From Lachnospiraceae bacterium (lineage in GTDB: Bacteria > Bacillota > Clostridia > Lachnospirales > Lachnospiraceae), in assembly GCA_017465475.1 (NCBI GenBank), contig JAFTWC010000038.1, positions 62,001-126,000 of the forward strand: a DNA stretch of 64,000 nt. The letters are read 5' to 3'. Below are positions 44,157 to 52,811 of this stretch, piece after piece. The notes under the pieces are model-generated. The model saw only the letters and a program-made list of their open reading frames with translations. It made no database searches and was not told the DNA's origin. A program made the translations under genes and the position numbers. Every line of letters begins with the position of its first letter. The stretch's first letter is position 1.

Positions 44157-45524
44157 CTATTCCTGCCGGTACACAAACGTAAACTCCGGAGTTCCGGCAA
44201 GAAAATCACTGCGCTTACAACAGAATATATATTCTTCCGCCATATTTTCCTGAGGACTCAATGTCCAGAATATTTCCTCACCGCAATAATGCAAATCTAT
44301 AGTAAACGGGCGTTTCGTCCATTCCGTCTCCTCAAACCCCGGTATCGGAAATTCCAATGCCAAATCTACCACCGCAATTTCTTCCAGTTCTTTATTAAAT
44401 ACATGCACATAGGCTTTATCCAACCGTGAATACTGATTTCCTTCTTCGTCCGTAGAACCTAACCATCGCACCAGCTCCGGAAAATAGAAGTACTCTCCGT
44501 CTGTTTGAAAGTCCAAAATATCAGTAGCTTCCACATAGTCTTCCGTCACGCCGGAAATTCCGTCCAGAGTATAATAGTATCGGTTTACCGTCATAATCCG
44601 GGTTTCCTCAACATTCTCTCCTGTGGAATACCGATAGCTGCAAAGCTCTGACATACCGCTCCTCAGATATAACACCGTGTCCGCGTCCTTCACCTCATAA
44701 TATCCCGCGAAACCGGTCAAAAGCTTACACACTTCATCCGTTTTCTCTGTGATATGATATCGGTGTAACAATTTTTTCTTTCCTTCTTTTCTGCAATAAT
44801 AAATCCAGTCGCCGTAGCCTCTGAATCTTGAAACTTCCACATTATCCCCTCCAAGAGGATCCTCATCCAGCCAAGACACCTCTCCTGTATTTAAATTCAG
44901 CACTGCCACCCCGTAATAGCGGACATCCTCCATATCAGAATCTTCCATATGAACTTCCAACATTGCCGTATTACGATGAATAATCATACCACAATTGTCG
45001 ATACTTATATTTCCTTCTGTTTTTTCTAACGTCGTTATGGTTGCCACTTCATTCATTGCGGAGCCGTCCAATTCCGCCGCCAACAGTTTAAACAAGTACT
45101 GAGTTTCCGTTACCTCCAATGCATACAAAAACAGCTTCTCACTATAGATGCATTCATCCAGATAATAATACCGCGCATTGGTGGCCACACAAAACTCATT
45201 TCCGTCATGGCGACACTCCGGTTTGTTGCAAAGATACATCGGGCGTTTCGTAGTCCGATCACAATAATGATATCCTAAATCCGTTCCGCAGCTATAATAG
45301 TAAAACCCATTGTCCGTTACCATCATCCCCCCGGTCCCCGGTGCATAATCCTCCGGGACGAACTTGTGCGTCTTCTTGTTCTTGTTTTCCTTTTTACCCG
45401 TGTCTTTCTGCTCTTCCTGTTGTACTCCCGGCTGTTCCTGTCCGGACTCCTTCTTACAGCCTGCAAGAGCCCAAAGTCCCAACAGACATACTATCGTCCA
45501 AAGTATCCATCTCTTCTTACGCAT
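44157..45524 (-). CDS. Paralogous lipoprotein L6 (CNKPEC family)
   Basis: 455 residues from MRKKRWILWTIVCLLG (Cys23 in LWALAGC), chosen because AAGGAGGGG lies before it; eleven upstream in-frame codons are ignored. A Gln/Lys-rich linker (QEQPGVQQEEQKDTGKKE) follows. Motif LCNKPECRHDGNEFC. C-terminus CKRSDFLAGTPEFTFVY. Its leader differs from those of L1-L5. Confidence 0.82.
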   Translation of the reverse strand: MRKKRWILWTIVCLLGLWALAGCKKESGQEQPGVQQEEQKDTGKKENKNKKTHKFVPEDYAPGTGGMMVTDNGFYYYSCGTDLGYHYCDRTTKRPMYLCNKPECRHDGNEFCVATNARYYYLDECIYSEKLFLYALEVTETQYLFKLLAAELDGSAMNEVATITTLEKTEGNISIDNCGMIIHRNTAMLEVHMEDSDMEDVRYYGVAVLNLNTGEVSWLDEDPLGGDNVEVSRFRGYGDWIYYCRKEGKKKLLHRYHITEKTDEVCKLLTGFAGYYEVKDADTVLYLRSGMSELCSYRYSTGENVEETRIMTVNRYYYTLDGISGVTEDYVEATDILDFQTDGEYFYFPELVRWLGSTDEEGNQYSRLDKAYVHVFNKELEEIAVVDLALEFPIPGFEETEWTKRPFTIDLHYCGEEIFWTLSPQENMAEEYIFCCKRSDFLAGTPEFTFVYRQE

Positions 45525-45568
45525 GATTCCTTCTCCCCTCCTTACTCTTCCTATCACTTATCCGCATC

Positions 45569-46939
45569 TTACTCCCGTGCAGAATACAAATCGCTGTACA
45601 CCAATTCAAACTCCGGCTTTCCGTCAAGCAAATCCTCCAGCTTACAACGGAAGGTATACACATCCGCCATATTGTCTTCCGGTGAAAAAGTAGTATACAC
45701 TTCATCTCCCACATAAGAAAACATTCTCGGCTGACTGTAAAGGCCGCCTTCCACACCTTCCCATTCCATCGGCGATATGATATCAGAAAGCTCTACGGTC
45801 TCTGTTTCTTCCAAATCCCGGTTAAACACATGCAATTTCATCTCCGATATTTCCTCTGTTTCCCCCGTTTCCGGATTTGTACTCACATATGTGATTTTTC
45901 CCTGTTCTGCCACATAAATATTTACTCCGTCCGTCACCAAATTACCCACCTTATAATCTTGGGTATTTTCCATTACGGAGCCGTCCGATAAATGCATTTT
46001 CACAATTTTAGTCAATCTCACCTTTTCTTCATTTTCTCCGGTTGCATGATGATGCACACAAAGCACATTACCGCTTCTTTTCGTGTAAATGACTGTGTCA
46101 TCATCCAACACCAGATAGGTTCCGCTAAATCCTACCAACAGTTTATAGCTTTCCTTCGTTCCTTCCGTCATATGATAGCGGTACAATACCGTCTTCTTTC
46201 CTTCTGTTCTGCAAAAGTACACATAGTCCCCATGAACACTGATATTCCTACTCTCCGGGTTCTCCTTGCTGATGGCCTCCTCATCTACAAAGGTCATCTC
46301 CATCGTATTCAAATCCAAAATCCCAAGGCCATAATATGTAGCATCCGCAAGATTCTCCTGTCCCATTATCTCCATCGGAAAAATCACCTTATTCCGATGC
46401 ATCAGCAACTGTCGTCCGTCCGAATACGGAGATGCCTTTTGCTGGCCTTTTTCCAATGTATAATAAGTAGTAACCTCATTCATCTCCGAACCGTCCAGTG
46501 CTATGGTTAGCAGTTTGTACAAATACTGTGTGTCCGTCTCCTCCACTGCCGCTGCAAACAACGTTCCGCCGTATAAACAAAACTTTTTAATCCAATACCG
46601 GTCAGTGGTCGCCACACAAAACTCGTTTCCGTCGTGTCGGCACTCCGGCTTATTGCACAAATACATCTCTTTTCCGGTAACCGCATCCGCATAACAAAGT
46701 CCCGCCTTTTCCGCACTGTAATAATAATATCCCTTGTCTGTTTTCACAATCGAAGTGTTTCCCGGCTTAAAATCCTCCGAAGCAATCTTAAAGTTCGACT
46801 TTAGAAGATTATCCTCCTTGGAGCCCTCACCCTGTTTAGAACTCTCTACATTTTTCCCACTCTCCTGCGGCTTGCCATTACAGCCCGCAAGCCCCATAAG
46901 ACATACTATCATCACCAAAAGTAACGTACTCTTTTTCAT
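45569..46939 (-). CDS. Paralogous lipoprotein L5 (CNKPEC family)
   Basis: 456 residues. Signal MKKSTLLLVMIVCLMGLAGC, Cys20. Motif LCNKPECRHDGNEFCVATTD. Repeating strands GDYVYFCRTEGKKTVLYRYH and HHATGENEEKVRL. C-terminus CKLEDLLDGKPEFELVY, so the usual Lys-Arg-Ser after Cys is changed. Its 5' leader shares the TTTGAGATA-AAAGG box with L1-L4. Confidence 0.82.
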   Translation of the reverse strand: MKKSTLLLVMIVCLMGLAGCNGKPQESGKNVESSKQGEGSKEDNLLKSNFKIASEDFKPGNTSIVKTDKGYYYYSAEKAGLCYADAVTGKEMYLCNKPECRHDGNEFCVATTDRYWIKKFCLYGGTLFAAAVEETDTQYLYKLLTIALDGSEMNEVTTYYTLEKGQQKASPYSDGRQLLMHRNKVIFPMEIMGQENLADATYYGLGILDLNTMEMTFVDEEAISKENPESRNISVHGDYVYFCRTEGKKTVLYRYHMTEGTKESYKLLVGFSGTYLVLDDDTVIYTKRSGNVLCVHHHATGENEEKVRLTKIVKMHLSDGSVMENTQDYKVGNLVTDGVNIYVAEQGKITYVSTNPETGETEEISEMKLHVFNRDLEETETVELSDIISPMEWEGVEGGLYSQPRMFSYVGDEVYTTFSPEDNMADVYTFRCKLEDLLDGKPEFELVYSDLYSARE

Positions 46940-47005
46940 AAATCCCGCTCCTTTCTATCTCAAACACACATTCTGCTCCCACTGTATCTTTTTCTATTTT
47001 TCTGT

Positions 47006-48328
47006 CTATTCCTGCTCCTTTACCACCAGCTCATACTCCGGATTCCCGGCAAGCAAATCGCTCCGGTCAAACTTTACCACATAATGTCCTTCCTTGGCGC
47101 CTACCTTCGACCATACCCCATACACCGTATCTCCGAAGTAACATAAATGCACATTCGGGTCAGAGTGATGCAGGTATTTATTCAAATACACCAGTTCGTT
47201 CCACGGTCGCGGTCTGGTCAGCTCCTCCTCCACATTCATCTCTGCCAATTTTTCATAATTCCCGTCAAAGACATGCAGATAAGAATTGCCGATAATTATT
47301 TTTTCTCCGCTTCCGTCCGCTTCCTTATCCTTTCGTAAATAGCTTTTATCCGCCACATAGAAGTAGGTTCCGTCATAACGCAGGCCCACCGCCTCCGAGT
47401 CATGTTCCCAGATATGACCCCCACCATACTGGTCATACAAATACTCCGTAAAGGTAAAGGTCAAGTCTTTCTCTTCGTTTTCCCCGGTGGTATGGTCATA
47501 TACCAAAAAGGTCTTTCCGCTTTTTCTGATATACACGATTGTGTTCTCATCAAGGGGCTCATACTGGCCGCCGAAGTTTGTTACAAGGTTACAAGTTTCC
47601 ACCGTTTTGTCTGTCATATGATAGCGGTACAATTCCGTCTTTTTCCTTGTCACTTGTTTGCAGTAAAAAATGTAATCTCCAAAACCGTCCAAATCGGTAA
47701 TCGCGATATTGTCCTTACTCAGAGCCTCTTCGTCAAGATAAGACACTTCTTTTGTATCCAGATTCACCAGCGCCGTTCCGCAGTATGTAGTATCATCTCC
47801 CCGGCCGTTTACCTGCATCGGAATCACCATCCGGTTGCGGTGAATGAACAAGTTGTCATCGGAATACTCCACTTCGGTTACACCCGTTTTTTCCAACGTG
47901 TAATAGGTCACAAGCTCATTCATCTCGGAACCATCCAGTGCAATCTGCAGTACCTTAAACAAATATTCCGTATCGGTCTCCTCCACTGCTGTAGCAAAGA
48001 TTCTTCCGCCATATAAACAAACCCGGTCGATTCTGTACTTATCGTTGGTGGCCACGCAGAACTTATTGCCGTTATGCTTACACTCCGGCTTGTTGCACAA
48101 ATACATGTCCTTTCCGGTGGCAAAGTCATAATAATGCAAATCCCGGTTCTCCATGCTACAATAATAATAGCCCTGCTCTGTCAGCATCATGCCTCCCGTT
48201 TCCTTTTTATAATCCTCCGGAAGCACCGCCCCGCTTAATACGGATTCCTTCGGGGTCTCCTTCTTACACCCCGCAAAAGCCAGAAGTCCCATCAAACATA
48301 TCAGCCCCGGTACAATTATCTTTTTCAT
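47006..48328 (-). CDS. Paralogous lipoprotein L4 (CNKPEC family)
   Basis: 440 residues. Signal MKKIIVPGLICLMGLLAFAGC, Cys21. Motif variant LCNKPECKHNGNKFC (Asp replaced by Asn), all three Cys and the His kept. The C-terminal Cys seen in the sisters is lost: KFDRSDLLAGNPEYELV. Start chosen at the second Met because GAGGAGG abuts the first. Leader box TTTGAGATACAAGGG lies upstream. Confidence 0.82.
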   Translation of the reverse strand: MKKIIVPGLICLMGLLAFAGCKKETPKESVLSGAVLPEDYKKETGGMMLTEQGYYYCSMENRDLHYYDFATGKDMYLCNKPECKHNGNKFCVATNDKYRIDRVCLYGGRIFATAVEETDTEYLFKVLQIALDGSEMNELVTYYTLEKTGVTEVEYSDDNLFIHRNRMVIPMQVNGRGDDTTYCGTALVNLDTKEVSYLDEEALSKDNIAITDLDGFGDYIFYCKQVTRKKTELYRYHMTDKTVETCNLVTNFGGQYEPLDENTIVYIRKSGKTFLVYDHTTGENEEKDLTFTFTEYLYDQYGGGHIWEHDSEAVGLRYDGTYFYVADKSYLRKDKEADGSGEKIIIGNSYLHVFDGNYEKLAEMNVEEELTRPRPWNELVYLNKYLHHSDPNVHLCYFGDTVYGVWSKVGAKEGHYVVKFDRSDLLAGNPEYELVVKEQE

Positions 48329-48409
48329 TTGCATACCTCCTCGTTCCCTTGTATCTCAAAAGTCTTCTGCTCCCTCAAATTTCTTTTTCACACACTTTTT
48401 TCGCTTCTC

Positions 48410-49777
48410 TTACTTTTGTTCCCTTCTTACAAGCTCAAACTTCGGCTTTCCGGTAAGGAACTCCTCTCTACTGCATTTGCAAACCACGTCTTCCTCCGGT
48501 AGCGTAATGGTACAGTATACCTCATCCGCAAAAAAACTCAGATTGCAATGGTTTTTCGCAACAGCCTCCTTGTATTGTCCGATTTCCGGAATGATGTCCT
48601 CCAAGACCGTTCCGAAATCCACTGTTGTTACCATCTCAAGATCGCAGTCATAGACATGCACGTTCATCAGAATTACTTCCTCGGTATTTCTCGTTGTCAG
48701 GTCCTCAACCGTCCCCGTGGTAACGCTTTCCGCCACATAGATATAGGTATCATCAAGCATCATCCACTCCGCAGAGTATACGATTTCCCGTGGTTCTCCG
48801 TCCTCCATTGAATTCCATCCCAACGTGTATATCCTGGTCAACTTTTTTGCCACCTCGTTCCGGCCGGACGAAAGATAATGTATGCAAAACTCGTTTCCCT
48901 TCCGTTTTCCGTCCTCCTTACACATCAGATAAATCACCCGTTCCTCATCCAGGAGACCGTATGCCCCGCCGAAGGATGGCAACATATCGTGGGTGTCCAC
49001 CTCACCGTTTGTAAGATGATACCGATACAGCACCGTACGTTTCCCTGACTGTCTGCAATAAAAGAAGCAATCTTTGTAAGCCCGTATGTACTCTGTTTTC
49101 GGATTCTCCGCCGACAACGGTTCCTTGTCTAAATAAGCTACCTCTTTTGTATTCAAATCCACCACCGCCAAACCGTACACTCCGTCTTCTGCCGTTTTCT
49201 TTACTCCCATAGGAAGCATGGCTTTATTACGGTGTATCTGAAATCCTTCCAAACCATCCGGAAGCCCGCCGGTCTTTTCCGCTTCCATATAGGTCACCAG
49301 TTCCCGTGCCTCCGAACCGTCCGGTTCGATGACCAGAAGCTTAAACAGGTACTTTGCCGCCGTTTCCTCTACTACATTCGCAAACAATTTTCCGTTATAC
49401 AAACGCAGCTCCTTTATCTCATATCTTTCGTTGGTTGCTACACAAATTTCTTTCCCGTCATGCTTACACTCCGTCTTTATGCAAAGGTAGCCGTCTTCTC
49501 CTGTCACACAGTCGGTATAACAAATTCCTTGCTTCTCCGGACTGTAGTAAAGATATCTGTTTTCCACCTTCAAAACAGTGCTATTCCCTTGCTTACAGTC
49601 CTCGGATACAAATTCTCCGTTTGACACATCCGGTTGTTCCCCGTGTAAGGCATCGCCGGACACAAGCTCCTGCTTCGGGCTGTCCGGTTCTTCCGGCTCA
49701 CCGACTTGCTTTAACTCACAACCTGCCAGTCCCGCAATGCATAACGCACTTATGAAAAGAAATATTCTTTTTCTCAT
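48410..49777 (-). CDS. Paralogous lipoprotein L3 (CNKPEC family)
   Basis: 455 residues, the most divergent member. Signal MRKRIFLFISALCIAGLAGC, Cys20. Motif LCIKTECKHDGKEIC: the Asn and Pro are lost but the three Cys and the His stay, which argues that those four residues matter. C-terminus CKCSREEFLTGKPKFELV. AAAGGAGGG before the start. Confidence 0.8.
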   Translation of the reverse strand: MRKRIFLFISALCIAGLAGCELKQVGEPEEPDSPKQELVSGDALHGEQPDVSNGEFVSEDCKQGNSTVLKVENRYLYYSPEKQGICYTDCVTGEDGYLCIKTECKHDGKEICVATNERYEIKELRLYNGKLFANVVEETAAKYLFKLLVIEPDGSEARELVTYMEAEKTGGLPDGLEGFQIHRNKAMLPMGVKKTAEDGVYGLAVVDLNTKEVAYLDKEPLSAENPKTEYIRAYKDCFFYCRQSGKRTVLYRYHLTNGEVDTHDMLPSFGGAYGLLDEERVIYLMCKEDGKRKGNEFCIHYLSSGRNEVAKKLTRIYTLGWNSMEDGEPREIVYSAEWMMLDDTYIYVAESVTTGTVEDLTTRNTEEVILMNVHVYDCDLEMVTTVDFGTVLEDIIPEIGQYKEAVAKNHCNLSFFADEVYCTITLPEEDVVCKCSREEFLTGKPKFELVRREQK

Positions 49778-49821
49778 AACCGTTTCTCCCTCCTTTGTAT
49801 CTCGAGAAACCTTTCCGGAAT

Positions 49822-51261
49822 CTAATACATCGCCTGTCCCTTTTGCTCCCGACTCATCCGATACACAAATGTAAACTCCGGTTCCTCTTCCAAAAAGCCC
49901 TCTCGGTCACATTGAAATACATACCATTCCGACTTATTCTCCTTGGATTGCATTTCAAAATAAATCTTCTCTCCCATGTAGCGCATATTGACGGTACAAT
50001 ACTCCGCATTCCACTCCACGCCTTCCGGCTTCGCCGCTTCCAAGGCACTTAACACATCAATCTGTGCAATTTCATTCAAATCACGGTCAAACACACGGAT
50101 CCAACCGTAATCGTTCCTACAAAACGAGAACGTCAAATCATCGCTAAGCACTATATGTCGCCGAGACATCGGAACATAAACGTACTCTTCATCCGCCATT
50201 ACGGCCATCGGATAATTCCCGATACGATACTCTTTCGGGCGGGTTAAGACACCGATAAACTCTTTGTTCTCCTGCAGCCTTCTTATCTCCTCCTCACTCA
50301 AGCCCTTCTGAACGAATCTTTCAGTCTCCACGGTGCCATCCTCTCCGTATTGATAGATTCTTCTGGTTACAAAACGTATCTCCTCATTCTCTCCCGTATC
50401 GCACCTGTGAACGCAAAGTACATCCTTATCCTTTCTCAGATAAGCTATCCTATTCTCATCCACTATCACATAGTCCCCCGTAAAGCCAAGCAGGAAAGAG
50501 AAGGATTCTTCCGTGCCTTCAGTAATATGATAGCGGTGTACGATCTTTGTCTTTCCTTTTCCTCCGCCCAGCCTACAGAACCAAAAATAATCCCCGTATC
50601 CTTTGACATCCGTAAGCTCCTGGTTCTCCGCTGCCATGGCCTGTTCATCCAGGTAGCTCACTTCCCCGGTGTCCAGATTTAATAGTGCCGTTCCGTACCG
50701 GTTCATATCGACCAGCTTCTCCTCTCCCTTTGACCACATGGTAAGAAGCACCCGGTTCCGATGCACATAAAAGCGTCCTCCTACCATCGGGTCCTTCTCC
50801 ATGGTTCGTTCCAGTGCCATTACCGTAGCCACCTCGCTAAGCTCCGAACCGTCCACTGCAATGGACAGCACCTTAAATAACTGCTGGGTATCCGTCACCT
50901 CGATTACATAAGCAAGAATGTGATTGCTGTAAAGGCAGCAATCCAATACGGCATACCTATCGTTGGTAGCCGCGCAAAAAGCATTTCCGTCGTGCTTACA
51001 CTCCGGTTTATTGCATAGGTACATTTCCTTCCCCGTGGCATTATCGAAATAGCGAAATCCTCTGTATTCTTCGCTGTAATAATAATAGCCCTTCTCCGTC
51101 ACCATCATTGCTTCCGGCATATATTTTGAGGTATTTCCCTGATAATAATCCTCCGAGACAAATCCGGTTTCCTTTTCCGGGTTATTCTCCGGCTTTTTAT
51201 TACAGCCCGCAAGACCCATAAGCCCCAGTACAGTCAGCCCCAGTACAATCGCTTTTCTCAT
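49822..51261 (-). CDS. Paralogous lipoprotein L2 (CNKPEC family)
   Basis: 479 residues, the longest member, with an insert around residue 310-340 (GLSEEEIRRLQENKEFIGVL). Signal MRKAIVLGLTVLGLMGLAGC, Cys20. Motif LCNKPECKHDGNAFCAATND. C-terminus CDREGFLEEEPEFTFVY followed by a basic tail. AAGGAGGAGG upstream; conserved leader box in the 82-bp gap behind L1. Confidence 0.82.
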   Translation of the reverse strand: MRKAIVLGLTVLGLMGLAGCNKKPENNPEKETGFVSEDYYQGNTSKYMPEAMMVTEKGYYYYSEEYRGFRYFDNATGKEMYLCNKPECKHDGNAFCAATNDRYAVLDCCLYSNHILAYVIEVTDTQQLFKVLSIAVDGSELSEVATVMALERTMEKDPMVGGRFYVHRNRVLLTMWSKGEEKLVDMNRYGTALLNLDTGEVSYLDEQAMAAENQELTDVKGYGDYFWFCRLGGGKGKTKIVHRYHITEGTEESFSFLLGFTGDYVIVDENRIAYLRKDKDVLCVHRCDTGENEEIRFVTRRIYQYGEDGTVETERFVQKGLSEEEIRRLQENKEFIGVLTRPKEYRIGNYPMAVMADEEYVYVPMSRRHIVLSDDLTFSFCRNDYGWIRVFDRDLNEIAQIDVLSALEAAKPEGVEWNAEYCTVNMRYMGEKIYFEMQSKENKSEWYVFQCDREGFLEEEPEFTFVYRMSREQKGQAMY

Positions 51262-51343
51262 ATGTTCCTGCCTCCTCCTTCCCTTTGTATCTCAAACGCA
51301 CCTTCTACTCCCATGCATTCCTTTTTCTTTCGTTTCCCACCGG

Positions 51344-52663
51344 CTATTTTTCTCTCTTATACGCAAGCTCAAACTGCGGATTTCCGCTCAAAAAGTCCTC
51401 TCTCTTACAAACATACACATAGCTTTCCGCAGTATTATTCTCATTCGGCAAAACACAGAAAACCTTATCTTTTTCAAAATACATCTTCCGGTTATACTTC
51501 AGATAGAAGTCTTGTGTCTCATCCCGTACTTCCGTTGCAAACGCCATAGCTTCGGCCATATCTACCGCCGCAACCTCGTTAAATTCCCTGTCAAACACAT
51601 GAACATAGGCCTCTTCCGAAGAACCGATCGGGTTGTATTCCTCATCCTCATACCATATTCTCCACTCTTTTTCCATTACATAAAGATGTTCCCCGTCCGT
51701 CTTCAGATCAATCGCCTCGTACCCCTGGTCAAAGCCGTTCGCAACTTCGCCCTGATACCAAATCACCTGCCATCTTCTCAGATTCACCTTTTCCTCATTT
51801 TCGCCCGTTTCCCGGTGATACACACATAAGACTTTGTTATTCGACTTCGTGTATACGATTGTGTTCTCATCCAGCACCGCATAATTTCCTTTAAACCCTA
51901 CCATTAATTTATGTTCTTCTTCGGTTCCGTCCTTTATGTTGTACCGGTACAATATCGTTTTTTTCTTCCCTGCTCTGCAATAATAAAAGTAATCCCCGTA
52001 GGCAGTGATTTCCGATATCTCTGTGTTTTCCGCCGAATACGGCTCCTCATCCAGAAACGTCACTTCTTTCGTATCTAAGTTAATCACTGCCGTTCCGTAT
52101 AATTGTATCGTTTTCGTTCCGTCGTCACCCACCAGAAAAAACGGAACCATTACCACATTCCGGTGAATATATAACCGGTTTTTGTCAACATGTTTTGCTG
52201 GTATTCCTCCAGTCTTTTCCAACGTCAGAAAAGTTACTTCTTCATTTAACACAGACCCATCCGGAGCAATGGAAAGCAGATGATATTTAAACTGCGTATC
52301 CGTTTCCTCTATTGCGGTAGCAAAAATCCGGCCGCCGTACATACACACCCGTTCAATATTGTATTTTTCATTGGTAGCCACACAAAACTCATTGCCGTCA
52401 TGTCTGCATTCCGGCTTATTGCAAAGGTACAAATCATTTCCCGTAGCACTGTCCGCATATCGAAAGCCGTGTTGCGTTTTGCTGTAATAATAATACCCTT
52501 CTCCTATGTTAAAAATGGTATCGTTTCCTTGGTTCAGATCCTCCTCCACAAAAGCAGGTATGTCCCCGGTCTGTTTTTCTTCCCCGCTCTTATCCGCACA
52601 GCCGGCCAGTGTTGTCATTGCCAACAGGCACACACTAATCATACCGAATAAACGTTTTCTCAT
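51344..52663 (-). CDS. Paralogous lipoprotein L1 (CNKPEC family)
   Basis: 439 residues, first lipoprotein of the array. Signal MRKRLFGMISVCLLAMTTLA then Gly-Cys (Cys22). Motif LCNKPECRHDGNEFCVATNE. Strands GDYFYYCRAGKKKTILYRYN and HRETGENEEKVNL. C-terminus CKREDFLSGNPQFELAY. Separated from the kinase gene by a strong terminator (52764-52793), so the array is either expressed by read-through or from a promoter in the 130-bp leader, where only a weak TATGAT is seen. Confidence 0.82.
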   Translation of the reverse strand: MRKRLFGMISVCLLAMTTLAGCADKSGEEKQTGDIPAFVEEDLNQGNDTIFNIGEGYYYYSKTQHGFRYADSATGNDLYLCNKPECRHDGNEFCVATNEKYNIERVCMYGGRIFATAIEETDTQFKYHLLSIAPDGSVLNEEVTFLTLEKTGGIPAKHVDKNRLYIHRNVVMVPFFLVGDDGTKTIQLYGTAVINLDTKEVTFLDEEPYSAENTEISEITAYGDYFYYCRAGKKKTILYRYNIKDGTEEEHKLMVGFKGNYAVLDENTIVYTKSNNKVLCVYHRETGENEEKVNLRRWQVIWYQGEVANGFDQGYEAIDLKTDGEHLYVMEKEWRIWYEDEEYNPIGSSEEAYVHVFDREFNEVAAVDMAEAMAFATEVRDETQDFYLKYNRKMYFEKDKVFCVLPNENNTAESYVYVCKREDFLSGNPQFELAYKREK

Positions 52664-52763
52664 AAGCAACTTTCTCCCTTCCTTTGTATCTCAAAACCAC
52701 CTTCTACTCCCACGGGTTCCGTCTTCCCCTTTTCCCTGACTCTATCATACCCTCCCGAAAAAC

Positions 52764-52793
52764 AAAAAACAACCACCTCCGCAGAAGTGGTTG
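52764..52793 (-). terminator. Terminator between sensor kinase and lipoprotein array
   Basis: Minus-strand stem CAACCACTTC-tgcg-GAGGTGGTTG followed by TTTTTTG. The gap between the kinase and L1 (about 150 bp) has no gene. Confidence 0.8.
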
Positions 52794-52811
52794 CTATCCG
52801 TGCACAAGTGG

